Shown: positions 27,286 to 35,958, counted from the first letter of the stretch. The stretch: DNA of 64,000 nucleotides from Roseateles_B sp041905785 (GCA_041905785.1 JAYRKJ010000011.1:62001-126000); one strand, 5' to 3'. The notes: a model not told the origin generated them from the letters alone. Translations and numbers: made by a program.

Positions 27286-27660
27286 ATGAACCTCAGCCCC
27301 AGCCTCCAGATTCTTTTCGTGGACCAGCCGACCCGCAGCGCAGCCTTCTACGGCGAGCACTTCGGTGCCCGCGTGCTGGAGTCATCCCCCACCTTCGCGA
27401 TGCTGGCCTTGGGCGAAAACGCCCGCCTGGGTCTTTGGTCGCGGCACACCGCCGAGCCCAGCCCGAGCGCAGCGGGCGGCGGCACCGAGCTGGCCTTTGC
27501 CCAGGCCGACCGTGCGGCGGTCGACGCCCTGCATGCCCGCTGGAGCGCCGCCGGCGTGCCCGTAGCCCAGCCTCCCGTGGCCATGGACTTCGGCTACACC
27601 TTCGTCGCGACCGACCCGGACGGCCACCGCCTGCGCGTCTTCCACCCCGAAGGCAACTGA
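27286..27660 (+). CDS. VOC-superfamily (glyoxalase/bleomycin-resistance-like) protein
   Basis: This 124-residue protein has one pair of beta-alpha-beta-beta-beta modules: LQILFVDQPTRSAAFYGEHF, then TELAFAQADRAAVDALHARW and FVATDPDGHRLRVFHPEGN. Members include glyoxalases, dioxygenases and antibiotic-binding proteins; the ligand cannot be read from sequence. The Asp/His/Glu positions near the C-terminus could bind metal only partly, since the usual first-strand His is replaced. CAGGGAGA precedes the chosen ATG; upstream in-frame codons are Pro-rich and unlikely to be coding. Confidence 0.82.
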   Translation: MNLSPSLQILFVDQPTRSAAFYGEHFGARVLESSPTFAMLALGENARLGLWSRHTAEPSPSAAGGGTELAFAQADRAAVDALHARWSAAGVPVAQPPVAMDFGYTFVATDPDGHRLRVFHPEGN

Positions 27661-27672
27661 AGCCGCGCGCCT

Positions 27673-27695
27673 GCCCGGGCGCTGAGCGCCCGGGC
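27673..27695 (+). terminator. Strong GC hairpin after the VOC gene
   Basis: A perfect 10-bp stem GCCCGGGCGC/GCGCCCGGGC with a TGA loop lies 12 bases after the stop. No T tract follows, so it may be a weak terminator or an mRNA 3'-end stabiliser. Confidence 0.4.
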
Positions 27696-27775
27696 GGACG
27701 GGCATCAGGGATCTTGCGGGGTCGGATGGCGCTTGCAGGGCTTATGCTGCGCCGCCATCCACGCTGACGCCGAGA

Positions 27776-28813
27776 ATGCCCATGCAAGAACGCTCCCATG
27801 CCCCTCGCCTGCTCGCCCTGGCCTTGAGCGCGTGCGCCGGCCTGTTGACGAGTGCCCCGGCCGTTGCGCAGGCCCCCGCACCCGCCCCTGCGGCATCGCA
27901 GGCCGGTGCGGCCCCGGCACATCCCGCCACCCCGCCGGCAGCAAAGCCCGCTGCGGCCAAGCCCACCGGCCCCGCTGCAGGCAAGAAGCCTTCCAGCGCC
28001 GACATCCTGGCGGCCTCCAGGGCCGAGGACTGGCGCCCCGTGAATCCTGAGCAGGCGCTGCAGATGGAGCTGCCCAGCGGCAAGGTCGTCATCGAGCTGG
28101 CCAGCGCCTTCGCGCCCGCGCATGCCGCCAACATCGTCAAGCTCGCCCGCTCCGGCTATTACGACGGCCTGGCCATCATCCGTTCGCAGGAGAACTACGT
28201 CACCCAGTGGGGCGACCCCGAGGAGGAGGACGCCAAGGCCCGCAAGAAGCCCGAGCCCGCGGCCAAGGTGCCGGCCGAGTTCGACCGTCCTCTCAAGGGT
28301 CTGAAGCTGACGGCGCTGCCCGAGCGCGACACCTGGGCCGCCCAGGTGGGTTTCGTCGACGGCTGGCCGGTGGCGGTGGACCACAAGAAGGGCCGCGCCT
28401 GGCTGACGCACTGCAACAGCATGGTCGGCTCCGCCCGCGGCAATGAACCCGACTCCAGCGACGGCAGCAGCCTCTACGCCATCATTGGGCATGCCCCCCG
28501 GGCCCTGGACCTCAACATCACCACCGTGGGCCGCGTCTTGCAGGGCATGGACAAGCTCAGCAGCCTGCCCCGCGGCACCGGCGCCCTGGGCTTCTACGAG
28601 AAGGCCGAAGAGCGCACACCCATCACCCGCGTCCGCGTGCTGGCCGACATTCCCGAGTCCGAACGGCCGCGCCTGCAGGTGCTGCGCACCGACACCGCCA
28701 CCTGGGCTGCCTGGCTCAACAGCCGGCGCTTCCGCGGCGGTGGCTGGTTCGTGCACGAGCCGTCCAAGGTGGAGCTGTGCGGCGCACTGCCGCCGGTGCG
28801 CAGCGCACCCTGA
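27776..28813 (+). CDS. Exported cyclophilin-type peptidyl-prolyl isomerase
   Basis: This 345-residue protein begins with a signal peptide (LLALALSACAGLLTSAPAVA) and an Ala/Pro/Lys-rich linker. A cyclophilin domain follows: VVIELASAFAPAHAANIVKL, YYDGLAIIRSQENYVTQWGD (the counterpart of FHRVI..FMIQGGD) and LYAIIGHAPRALDLNITTVG. The QWGD replaces the usual QGGD and a long insert (EEEDAKARKKPEPAAKVP) follows it, so catalysis may be altered. The role would be periplasmic protein folding. An ATG six bases further in is an equally good start. Eight bases separate it from the next gene. Confidence 0.85.
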   Translation: MPMQERSHAPRLLALALSACAGLLTSAPAVAQAPAPAPAASQAGAAPAHPATPPAAKPAAAKPTGPAAGKKPSSADILAASRAEDWRPVNPEQALQMELPSGKVVIELASAFAPAHAANIVKLARSGYYDGLAIIRSQENYVTQWGDPEEEDAKARKKPEPAAKVPAEFDRPLKGLKLTALPERDTWAAQVGFVDGWPVAVDHKKGRAWLTHCNSMVGSARGNEPDSSDGSSLYAIIGHAPRALDLNITTVGRVLQGMDKLSSLPRGTGALGFYEKAEERTPITRVRVLADIPESERPRLQVLRTDTATWAAWLNSRRFRGGGWFVHEPSKVELCGALPPVRSAP

Positions 28814-28821
28814 GACGGCCC

Positions 28822-29793
28822 ATGGATCGTCGACAAGCCCTGGGGATGCTGGCCGCGGCCGGCCCGCTGTCAGCCCTTGCGCAAGACCTGACCCCGGCGC
28901 GCCCCCTGCCCTTCAGGCTGCGCAGCCGCTTCTGGATGAACCTGCACCACGTGCTGGCCGAGCTCGTCCAGCCGGACAGCGAGCTGGCCGACTGGCAGCG
29001 GCCTCAGGGGTGGTCCGACGCTGATGGCCAAGCCTGGCAGGCCGCGCAGCACCGCTACCGCGAGGCCTTTGCCGAGGCCAGCATTCCATTCGACGAGCGC
29101 TTCCAGGCCTTGCGCCTGGCCTTGCTGGGGACAGCGGATGCGCAGCCCCTGCCGACGCTGGCGCCCGCGCTGCGCCCCTTCGGCCAGGCGCTGGAGCAGG
29201 CGGCCGGACCTTATCGCCGCCATCTTTGGAGCGGCCATGCAGCGCTCAACGAGGCCTGGATCCATCAGGCGCAGCCCCTGCTCATCAGCCATGGCCCGCA
29301 GTTGCGCGAACGCCTGGAGGCCGTGCTGCAGCCAGCCCTGCCCGAGTTCATCCCCGTGGACGTGGTGGCCTACGCCGCCAACTTCGCCGGCGCCTACACC
29401 CATCCAGGCCCGAGCCACACCATCATGCCCAGCACCCGCAAGAGCTACCAGGGAGACGCCAGCCTGGAGATGCTCTTCCACGAGGCCGGCCACACCGGCA
29501 TGGACAGCCGCCTGATCCGCGACATCAACGCCCTGCTGGCGCCGCGCGGCCTGACGGACCAACGAGGCCTCTGGCACGCCACCCAGTTCTTCACCGTGGG
29601 CCACCTCACCCAGCGCCTGCTGGCCGAGGCCGGCCGGGCCTATGAGCCCTACGCCATGCGATGGCGTGTGCTGCAACGTGCCTGGCCCTTCGCAACCGCC
29701 CCGCTGGCGCTGCACTGGCAGCCCTATCTCGAGGGCGGACGTTCCCGCGACGAGGCGCTGGCAGCGCTGGTTGCCGCCAGCTACCCCGCTTGA
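28822..29793 (+). CDS. Exported protein with HEXXH zinc-metallopeptidase motif
   Basis: I do not recognise a named family for this 323-residue protein. It begins MDRRQALGMLAAAGPLSALA, a twin-arginine-like signal peptide. Near residue 220 it has MLFHEAGHTGMDSRLIRDIN, where H220, E221 and H224 form an HEXXH zinc-peptidase core. The third ligand is not obvious; the downstream Asp/His residues (HATQFFTVGHLTQRL) are candidates. The surrounding sequence is helical, without membrane segments. It follows the cyclophilin after eight bases and is probably cotranscribed with it, so a periplasmic role is likely. Confidence 0.7.
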   Translation: MDRRQALGMLAAAGPLSALAQDLTPARPLPFRLRSRFWMNLHHVLAELVQPDSELADWQRPQGWSDADGQAWQAAQHRYREAFAEASIPFDERFQALRLALLGTADAQPLPTLAPALRPFGQALEQAAGPYRRHLWSGHAALNEAWIHQAQPLLISHGPQLRERLEAVLQPALPEFIPVDVVAYAANFAGAYTHPGPSHTIMPSTRKSYQGDASLEMLFHEAGHTGMDSRLIRDINALLAPRGLTDQRGLWHATQFFTVGHLTQRLLAEAGRAYEPYAMRWRVLQRAWPFATAPLALHWQPYLEGGRSRDEALAALVAASYPA

Positions 29794-29844
29794 GGAAGCG
29801 CACACCACCGACCCCTGCGAGGCCGCGGCCTAGAATCCGGCGCC

Positions 29845-30621
29845 ATGTCGTCCCCTGCCGCGCCCATCCTCAACATCTCCTGCTATCTGTTCGTCAGCCT
29901 GCCTGACGCCACCGAGCTGCGCGAGCGCCTGCACGCCCAGGCTTCGGCCCGGGAGCTCAAGGGTACGGTGCTGCTGGCCGAGGAAGGCATCAACCTCTTC
30001 CTGGCCGGATCGCCAGAGGCCGTGCGCGGCTGGGTGGACCTGCTGAAGGCCGATGCCCGCTTCGCCGCGCTCTCGCCCAAGGAAAGCTGGAGCGAGACCA
30101 TCCCCTTTCGCAAGCTGCTGGTCAAGGTCAAGCAGGAGATCATCCGCATGAACATGCCCGCGATCCGGCCCGACCAGCAGCCGCGGGCGCCGGCCCTGCC
30201 TGCCGCCACCCTGCGCCGCTGGCTGGACCAAGGGCACGACGATGAAGGCCGGCCTGTCGTGACCCTGGACACCCGCAATGCCTTCGAGGTGGACTACGGC
30301 AGCTTCGACGGCGCCATCGACTGGCGCATCCAAAAGTTCACCGAGTTCCCCGCTGCCCTCGCCGCCCACAAGGCCGAGCTGATGGGCAAGACCGTGGTCA
30401 GCTTCTGCACCGGCGGCATCCGCTGCGAGAAGGCGGCCATCGTGCTGCAGCAACAGGGCTTGGACGGGCCCGTCTACCAGTTGGAGGGCGGCATCCTGAA
30501 GTACTTCGAAGAGACCGACGGCGCCCACTACCACGGCAGCTGCTTTGTCTTCGACCAGCGCGAGGCCCTGGATGCCGGCCTGGCGCCGTCGTCCGAAATC
30601 AAGCCGGCAGGCAAGGCCTGA
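29845..30621 (+). CDS. trhO: TrhO, tRNA uridine-34 hydroxylase (rhodanese-like)
   Basis: TrhO (YceA) forms 5-hydroxyuridine at the wobble position of several tRNAs, using oxygen. The 258-residue protein has an N-terminal acylphosphatase-like domain (LKGTVLLAEEGINLFLAGSP) and a rhodanese domain (VVTLDTRNAFEVDYGSFDGA, then FCTGGIRCEKAAIVLQQQG with Cys188 and Cys194). The C-terminal GSCFVFDQREAL is typical, but the zinc-binding tail of longer homologues is missing. The gene starts 51 bases after the metallopeptidase gene and ends four bases before the hydrolase start. Confidence 0.92.
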   Translation: MSSPAAPILNISCYLFVSLPDATELRERLHAQASARELKGTVLLAEEGINLFLAGSPEAVRGWVDLLKADARFAALSPKESWSETIPFRKLLVKVKQEIIRMNMPAIRPDQQPRAPALPAATLRRWLDQGHDDEGRPVVTLDTRNAFEVDYGSFDGAIDWRIQKFTEFPAALAAHKAELMGKTVVSFCTGGIRCEKAAIVLQQQGLDGPVYQLEGGILKYFEETDGAHYHGSCFVFDQREALDAGLAPSSEIKPAGKA

Positions 30622-30625
30622 CCCC

Positions 30626-31594
30626 ATGAAGACCCTGGGCGCCTGGCTGCTGCGTGGACTGGGCCTGCTGATCCTGCTGCTGGCACTGGGGGCCGCGGCG
30701 TTCAAGGCGCCGGAGCGGCCTCTGGAGTCCCTGGTGGCCCGGTGGGCGCCGCCCCCCTCCGATTTCATCGAGCTGCCCTGGCAGGGTCGGCGCCAGTTGG
30801 TGCACCTGCGAGACCAGGGGCCGCGCGGCCCGCAGGCGCCACTGGTGCTGCTGCACGGCACCTCGGCCAGCCTGCACACCTGGGAGCCCTGGGTGGCCGA
30901 GCTGAGCAAGCAGCGGCGCGTCATCACCCTGGACCTGCCCGGCTTTGGCCTCACCGGCCCCAGCGTGCTGGGCGACTATCACGACGCCAGCTATGGCGAT
31001 TTCCTTCAGGCCCTGCTGGCCCACCTGAAGCTGGACCACGTGATCCTGGGCGGCAACTCGCTGGGCGGGCAGATCGCCTGGCAGTACGCGGCTCAGCATG
31101 CCGAGCAGGTCCAGGCCCTGATCCTGGTGGATGCCGGCGGCCTCGAGTTCCAGTCCGAATCCGTGCCCATGGCCTTTCGACTGGCGCGGCTGCCGGGGCT
31201 GCGCAGCCTGGCCTCGCAGCTGCTGCCGCGCCAGATGGTGGAGCGCAGCGTGCGCAACGTCTACGGTGATCCGGCAAGGCTCGGCGAGGCCGTGGTCGAC
31301 CGCCACTTCGAGCTGACCTTGCGCGAAGGCAATCGTGCGGCCCTGGTGCAACGCTTCGCGCAATTGGAGCCCGGGCGTTATGCGAACATGCTGACCCGGA
31401 TCCGGCAGCCGACGCTCATCCTCTGGGGAGGCCGTGACCGCCTGATCCCGCTGGCCTATGGCCGGCAGCTGAAACAAAGCATTGCAAATAGCAGCCTGGT
31501 GGTCTTTGGTACCCTGGGGCATGTGCCGCAGGAGGAAGACCCGCAGCAGACGCTAGGGCCGGTGCAGGACTTCCTGCACTCGCTCAAACCCTGA
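30626..31594 (+). CDS. Alpha/beta hydrolase with N-terminal membrane anchor
   Basis: This 322-residue protein has one N-terminal hydrophobic helix (LLRGLGLLILLLALGAAAF) and an alpha/beta hydrolase domain. The catalytic triad is Ser145 in GGNSLGGQIAW, Asp271 in GGRDRLIPLAY and His299 in LGHVPQEEDPQ. LVLLHGTSASLHTWEPWV supplies the oxyanion HG dipeptide. The substrate is unknown; the fold is shared by esterases, lipases and C-C hydrolases. It probably faces the periplasm or is membrane-bound. It is separate from the downstream transporter operon by 72 bases. Confidence 0.82.
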   Translation: MKTLGAWLLRGLGLLILLLALGAAAFKAPERPLESLVARWAPPPSDFIELPWQGRRQLVHLRDQGPRGPQAPLVLLHGTSASLHTWEPWVAELSKQRRVITLDLPGFGLTGPSVLGDYHDASYGDFLQALLAHLKLDHVILGGNSLGGQIAWQYAAQHAEQVQALILVDAGGLEFQSESVPMAFRLARLPGLRSLASQLLPRQMVERSVRNVYGDPARLGEAVVDRHFELTLREGNRAALVQRFAQLEPGRYANMLTRIRQPTLILWGGRDRLIPLAYGRQLKQSIANSSLVVFGTLGHVPQEEDPQQTLGPVQDFLHSLKP

Positions 31595-31640
31595 TGCGGA
31601 CGCCGTCTGCGGCCATGCAAGATCGAGTTTTTCCAACCCA

Positions 31641-31652
31641 GTCTCGCGAGAC
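31641..31652. promoter_or_regulatory. Perfect 12-base palindrome upstream of aotJ
   Basis: GTCTCGCGAGAC ends 14 bases before the aotJ ATG, just ahead of its AGCAGGAGA ribosome-binding site. It could be an operator or a small leader hairpin affecting translation. Its match to an ArgR box is poor, so no regulator is assigned. Confidence 0.35.
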
Positions 31653-31666
31653 GAGCAGGAGACCCC

Positions 31667-32458
31667 ATGAAGAAACGCCATCTGATCGCCCTGGCCGCCG
31701 TGGCCACCTTCGGCTTCAGCGCCCTGAGCGCCACGGCCCAGGCCCCCGATTGGAAGAAGATCCGCATCGGTGTGGAAGGCGCCTATCCTCCCTTCTCGGA
31801 AGTCGGTGCTGACGGCAAGCTCAAGGGCTTCGAAATCGACCTGGCCATGGCTCTGTGCGCCGAGATGAAGGCCGAGTGCACGCTGGTGCAGCAGGACTTC
31901 GACGGCCTCATCCCCGCCCTGCAGGCCAAGAAGATCGACGCCATCATCGCCTCCATGTCCATCACGGACGAGCGCAAGAAGGCCATCGCCTTCTCCAACC
32001 CCTACTACAACACGCCGGCCCGCTTCGCCGCCAAGGCCGACGCCAAGTTCGAGTTCAGCCCCGCCGGCCTGAAGGGCAAGAAGATCGGTGTGCAGCGCGC
32101 CACCATCCACGAGAAGTTCGTGGCCGAGACCTTCAAGCAGAGCAACATCGTGCGCTATGCCACCCAGGACCAGGCCTTCCTGGACCTGAAGTCCGGCCGC
32201 ATCGACATGACCATCGCCGATCTGGTGGCCATCGACCAGGGCTTCCTGAAGACGCCGGCCGGCAAGGGCTTCGCCTTCCAGGGCCCCAGCTATGACGACG
32301 TCAAGTACTTCGGCATCGGCTCCGGCGTGGGCATGCGCAAGGCCGACGAGAAGGCGCTGGCCAAGAAGTTCAACGACGCCATCGCCGCCGTCAAGGCCAA
32401 CGGCACCTTCAAGAAGCTGAACGACAAGTACTTCGAGTACGACATCTCCGCCAAGTAA
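31667..32458 (+). CDS. aotJ: Periplasmic basic-amino-acid binding protein AotJ/HisJ type
   Basis: This 263-residue substrate-binding protein feeds an ABC importer, probably for arginine and ornithine. A signal peptide (MKKRHLIALAAVATFGFSAL, cleavage near ATAQA) precedes a family-3 solute-binding fold: IRIGVEGAYPPFSEVGADGK, GFEIDLAMALCAEM, FDGLIPALQAKKIDAIIASM. The last is the basic-amino-acid-type pattern (DGLIP..). The gene order J-Q-M-O-P matches the Pseudomonas aot operon exactly, which is the basis of the name. It lies alone before a strong terminator-like hairpin, which would let it be made in excess over the permeases. Confidence 0.9.
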   Translation: MKKRHLIALAAVATFGFSALSATAQAPDWKKIRIGVEGAYPPFSEVGADGKLKGFEIDLAMALCAEMKAECTLVQQDFDGLIPALQAKKIDAIIASMSITDERKKAIAFSNPYYNTPARFAAKADAKFEFSPAGLKGKKIGVQRATIHEKFVAETFKQSNIVRYATQDQAFLDLKSGRIDMTIADLVAIDQGFLKTPAGKGFAFQGPSYDDVKYFGIGSGVGMRKADEKALAKKFNDAIAAVKANGTFKKLNDKYFEYDISAK

Positions 32459-32537
32459 GGCGAGGCCCGCGCCCTCGGCGCGCGGGCCGGATGCATTGAT
32501 AATGCGCCCGGTCCTCGCTGCCTCATCCGGCGCCAGG

Positions 32538-32575
32538 GAGGCGCCCTCCGACCACCGGGGGGCGCCTCGGTTTTT
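32538..32575 (+). terminator. Intercistronic terminator/attenuator after aotJ
   Basis: Stem GAGGCGCCC/GGGCGCCTC (32538-32546 with 32560-32568) is followed by CGG and TTTTTC. A second hairpin without a T tract (GGCCCGCGC/GCGCGCGGGCC, about 32465-32490) lies upstream. Partial termination here would give excess binding protein, a usual design in importer operons. Confidence 0.8.
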
Positions 32576-32597
32576 CTATCTCGCAGTACCTCCACCG

Positions 32598-33290
32598 ATG
32601 TTCTTGCACGGTTTCCTGCCCAGCCTGCTCCAAGGCTCGGTGATCACGCTCAGCGTGGCCCTGGCTTCCCTGGCCCTGGCCATGGTGCTGGGCCTGCTCG
32701 GGGCCCTGGCCAAGCTGTCCCGCTGGCGCTGGGCCAAGACCCTGGCCTATGTCTACACCACCCTGATCCGCGGCGTGCCCGACCTGGTGCTGATGCTGCT
32801 GATCTTCTTCGGCGGACAGGTGGCGGTGAACTCGATTGCCCAGTCCCTGGGCCACGACGAATACATCGACATCGACCCCTATGTCGCCGGCGTGCTGACC
32901 ATCGGCTTCATCTTCGGCGCCTACCTCACCGAGGCCTTCCGCGGCGCCTTCCTGGCCGTGCCGCCGGGGCAGCGCGAGGCCGGCCTGGCCTACGGCATGT
33001 CGCCCGCGCAGATCGCCTGGCGCATCACCTTCCCGCAGATGTTCCGCCATGCGCTGCCGGGGCTGTCCAACAACTGGCTGGTGCTGATCAAGAGCACGGC
33101 CATCGTGTCCGTGATCGGCCTGCATGACCTGATGACCCGCGGCTCGCAGGCCGCCGGCACCACGCGCGAACCCTTCGTCTTCTATGCCGCGGTGGCCGTG
33201 ATCTACCTGGGCTTCACCACGCTCTCCGAGCTGCTGTTCAACTGGCTGCAGAAGCGCCTGTCGATCGGCGTGCGCCAGAGCCACTTCTGA
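32598..33290 (+). CDS. aotQ: Basic amino acid ABC transporter permease AotQ
   Basis: This 230-residue inner-membrane permease belongs to the His/Glu/Gln/Arg family. It has about five membrane helices (SVITLSVALASLALAMVLGL first) and the ATPase-coupling EAA loop GQREAGLAYGMSPAQIAWRI. A longer open frame reaches back to 32496, but it would cross the terminator, so the ATG at 32598 is chosen. The gene pairs with aotM 14 bases downstream to make the heterodimeric channel. Confidence 0.92.
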   Translation: MFLHGFLPSLLQGSVITLSVALASLALAMVLGLLGALAKLSRWRWAKTLAYVYTTLIRGVPDLVLMLLIFFGGQVAVNSIAQSLGHDEYIDIDPYVAGVLTIGFIFGAYLTEAFRGAFLAVPPGQREAGLAYGMSPAQIAWRITFPQMFRHALPGLSNNWLVLIKSTAIVSVIGLHDLMTRGSQAAGTTREPFVFYAAVAVIYLGFTTLSELLFNWLQKRLSIGVRQSHF

Positions 33291-33304
33291 GCGGAGCGCG
33301 CGCA

Positions 33305-33991
33305 ATGAATTTCGAAGCCATCCAAGACAACTGGCTCCACTACCTGGAAGGGGCCTGGATCACGCTGCAGCTGCTGGCCATCTCGCTGGCCCTGGGCCTG
33401 AGCGCGGCCATTCCCCTGGCCGTGCTGCGCGTGAGCCGCAAGAAATGGATCTCGGGGCCGATCTGGCTCTACACCTATGTCTTTCGCGGCACGCCCATGC
33501 TGGTGCAGCTCTTCCTCATCTACTACGGCCTGGGCCAGTTCCAGTGGATGCAGGAAAGCTGGGCCTGGACGTACTTCAGCTCCGCCTGGTTCTGCGCCTG
33601 CTTGAGCTTCGTACTGAACACCTGTGCCTACACGGTGGAGATCATCGCCGGCGCCATCCGTGCGCTGCCGGCCGGCGAGATCGAGGCGGCCCGCGCCCTG
33701 GGCATGAGCCCCTGGGTGATGTTCCGCCGCATCGTGCTGCCATCCGCGCTGCGCCGCGCCCTGCCGGCCTACAGCAATGAGGCCATCTTCATGCTGCATG
33801 GCACCTCGCTGGCCAGCATCGTGACGCTGATGGACCTCACCGGCGTGGCCCGGGAAGTGAACTCGACCTACTACATTCCCTTCGAGGCCTTCATCACCGC
33901 AGCCGCCTTCTACTTCCTGATGACCCTGACCCTGGTCGGCCTCTTCCACAAGGCCGAGGCCCGCTGGCTCAAGCCCCTGATGCCGCGCTGA
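33305..33991 (+). CDS. aotM: Basic amino acid ABC transporter permease AotM
   Basis: This 228-residue partner permease has the HisM-type pattern: WITLQLLAISLALGLSAAIP, YTYVFRGTPMLVQLFLIYYG and the EAA loop GEIEAARALGMSPWVMFRRI. About five membrane helices are visible. The AotQ-AotM pair forms the membrane channel for AotJ-delivered substrate. The gap of 42 bases to the AstE-like gene and the same strand indicate one transcript. Confidence 0.92.
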   Translation: MNFEAIQDNWLHYLEGAWITLQLLAISLALGLSAAIPLAVLRVSRKKWISGPIWLYTYVFRGTPMLVQLFLIYYGLGQFQWMQESWAWTYFSSAWFCACLSFVLNTCAYTVEIIAGAIRALPAGEIEAARALGMSPWVMFRRIVLPSALRRALPAYSNEAIFMLHGTSLASIVTLMDLTGVAREVNSTYYIPFEAFITAAAFYFLMTLTLVGLFHKAEARWLKPLMPR

Positions 33992-34033
33992 TCGAAGGGC
34001 GCGCCATGCGCTGCGCCCCAAGAGGCCCTCACC

Positions 34034-35152
34034 ATGCAGATCCAGACCCATCCCCTTCTGTCACCCGCCCCCGGCACGCAGCGTGAGCTCGTCTCGCTGC
34101 ACTATGGCCGTCCGGGCAGCGGCCCGAAGATCTACATCCAGGCTTCGCTGCATGCCGACGAACTGCCCGGCATGCTGACCGCCTGGCATCTGCGTCGCCA
34201 GCTCGACGCGCTGGACGCTGCCGGCGCGATCCGGGGCGAGATCGTCCTCGTGCCCATGGCCAACCCCATCGGCCTTTCGCAGTGGCTGCTGCAGGGCCAT
34301 CTGGGCCGCTTCGAGCTGCTGTCGGGCGAAAACTTCAACCGCCACTATCCCGACCAGATCGAGGCCGCCGCCCATGCTGCCGAGCCTGAACTGGGCTCCG
34401 ATGCGGCACACAACGTGGCCGTGCTGCGCCGCGAGCTCAAGAAGGCTGTGCTGGCCCAGCCGGTGGACACCGAGCTGCAGAGCCTGCGCCGCACCCTGAT
34501 GGCGCTGTCCTGCGATGCCGACGTGGTGCTGGACCTGCATTGCGACGCACAGGCCGTGCTGCACCTCTACTGCGAGACGCCCGCCTGGACGCAGTGCGAG
34601 CCGCTCTCGCGCTTCCTGGGCGCGCGCGTCACGCTGCTGGCCACCGACTCGGGCGACAACCCCTTCGACGAAGCCTGCTCGCAAGTGTGGTGGAAGTGGC
34701 AGCGTCATTTCGGCGGACGTTTTCCGATTCCGCAGGCCTGCCTGTCGGTGACGGTGGAACTGCGCGGGCAGCAGGACGTGGAGCATGCCCTGGCCGAGCA
34801 GGACGCCGCCAACATCGTCGACTACCTGCGCTGGCGAGGCGCGCTGGCCGGCGCAGCCAAGGCCGTGCCGGCCGCACAGGGCGACGCCCGCCCCCTGGCA
34901 GGCTCCATGCCCATCAAGACGCCGGTCGGCGGCGTGCTGACCTTCCTGTGCCAGCCCGGCGACGAAGTCCGCGAGGGCGCGGTGCTGGCCCATGTGATCG
35001 ACCCCGTCACGGCAGAGCTCACCGAGCTCAAGAGTCCCGTGGACGGCCTTCTGTTCGCGCGGGACAACCTGCGCTTCGTCACCGCTGGCGCACGCGTCGC
35101 CAAGGTGGCCGGACTGAATGCATTGCGCAGCGGCAAGCTGCTGGGAGCCTGA
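34034..35152 (+). CDS. aotO: AotO, succinylglutamate desuccinylase/aspartoacylase-family protein
   Basis: This 372-residue zinc-hydrolase-like protein sits between the permease and ATPase genes. The zinc site of the M14/AstE family is visible: H40 and E43 in SLHADELPGML, and H169 in VVLDLHCDAQAV. The C-terminal part (MPIKTPVGGVLTFLCQPGDE, VLAHVIDPVTAELTE) looks like a biotinyl/lipoyl-type hammerhead fold. The equivalent Pseudomonas gene, aotO, has the same place in the operon and, as I recall, is dispensable for uptake there. The substrate might be an acylated or conjugated amino acid; this is inference. Confidence 0.85.
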   Translation: MQIQTHPLLSPAPGTQRELVSLHYGRPGSGPKIYIQASLHADELPGMLTAWHLRRQLDALDAAGAIRGEIVLVPMANPIGLSQWLLQGHLGRFELLSGENFNRHYPDQIEAAAHAAEPELGSDAAHNVAVLRRELKKAVLAQPVDTELQSLRRTLMALSCDADVVLDLHCDAQAVLHLYCETPAWTQCEPLSRFLGARVTLLATDSGDNPFDEACSQVWWKWQRHFGGRFPIPQACLSVTVELRGQQDVEHALAEQDAANIVDYLRWRGALAGAAKAVPAAQGDARPLAGSMPIKTPVGGVLTFLCQPGDEVREGAVLAHVIDPVTAELTELKSPVDGLLFARDNLRFVTAGARVAKVAGLNALRSGKLLGA

Positions 35153-35156
35153 AGAG

Positions 35157-35924
35157 ATGAGTGCCAGCCTGAAAGTCGAGAACCTCCACAAGCGCTACGG
35201 CGAACGCGAGGTGCTCAAGGGCGTTTCACTGACCGCCAACAAAGGCGACGTCATCACCCTGATCGGCTCCAGTGGCTCGGGCAAGAGCACCTTTCTGCGC
35301 TGCCTGAACCTGCTGGAGCAGCCCTTTGAGGGCCGCCTGTGGCTGCATGACGAGGAGCTGAAGCTGGTGCGCGACCGCGACGGCAGCCTCAAGGCCGCCG
35401 ACGCCAAGCAGCTGCAGCACTGGCGCTCGCGCCTGGCCATGGTGTTCCAGAACTTCAACCTCTGGGCCCACCGCACCGTGATCGAGAACGTCATCGAGGC
35501 CCCGGTCCATGTGCTGGGCGTGCCCAAGGCCCAGGCGCTGGAGAAGGCCGAGGCGCTGCTGGCGCGCGTGGGCGTGGCGCATCGCAAGGACGTCTACCCC
35601 GCGCAGCTCTCCGGCGGCGAACAGCAGCGCGTGGCCATTGCCCGCGCCCTGGCGGTCGAACCCGAGGTGATGCTCTTTGACGAACCGACCTCGGCGCTGG
35701 ACCCCGAACTGGTGGGCGAGGTGCTCAAGGTGATGCGCGATCTGGCCGCTGAAGGCCGCACCATGATCGTCGTGACCCACGAGATGGGCTTTGCCCGCGA
35801 GGTGTCCAACCACACGCTGTTCCTGCACCAGGGGCGGGTGGAAGAGCAGGGACATCCCAAGGACATCCTGGTCAATCCGCAGTGTGAACGCCTCAAGGCC
35901 TTTCTCAGTGGGGGCTTGAAGTAA
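35157..35924 (+). CDS. aotP: Basic amino acid ABC transporter ATPase AotP
   Basis: This 255-residue ATPase powers the AotJQM importer. The Walker A is IGSSGSGKSTFLRC, the Q-loop is MVFQNFNLWAHRTV, the signature is LSGGEQQRVAIARAL, the Walker B is VMLFDEPTSALDPE and the H-loop is VVTHEMGFAREV. The HisP-like insert (LKLVRDRDGSLKAAD) is typical of basic-amino-acid systems. It starts four bases after the aotO stop. No argR regulator follows, unlike in Pseudomonas. The next gene is convergent. Confidence 0.94.
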   Translation: MSASLKVENLHKRYGEREVLKGVSLTANKGDVITLIGSSGSGKSTFLRCLNLLEQPFEGRLWLHDEELKLVRDRDGSLKAADAKQLQHWRSRLAMVFQNFNLWAHRTVIENVIEAPVHVLGVPKAQALEKAEALLARVGVAHRKDVYPAQLSGGEQQRVAIARALAVEPEVMLFDEPTSALDPELVGEVLKVMRDLAAEGRTMIVVTHEMGFAREVSNHTLFLHQGRVEEQGHPKDILVNPQCERLKAFLSGGLK

Positions 35925-35958
35925 GCCCCTGCCGGCTGGGTCAGGCCCTGCTGGCCGC

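Noticed and set aside
34540..35160. A 206-codon plus-strand frame inside aotO in a different phase
   Set aside because: Arg/Gly/Ala-rich out-of-phase frame within a gene carrying a clear zinc site.
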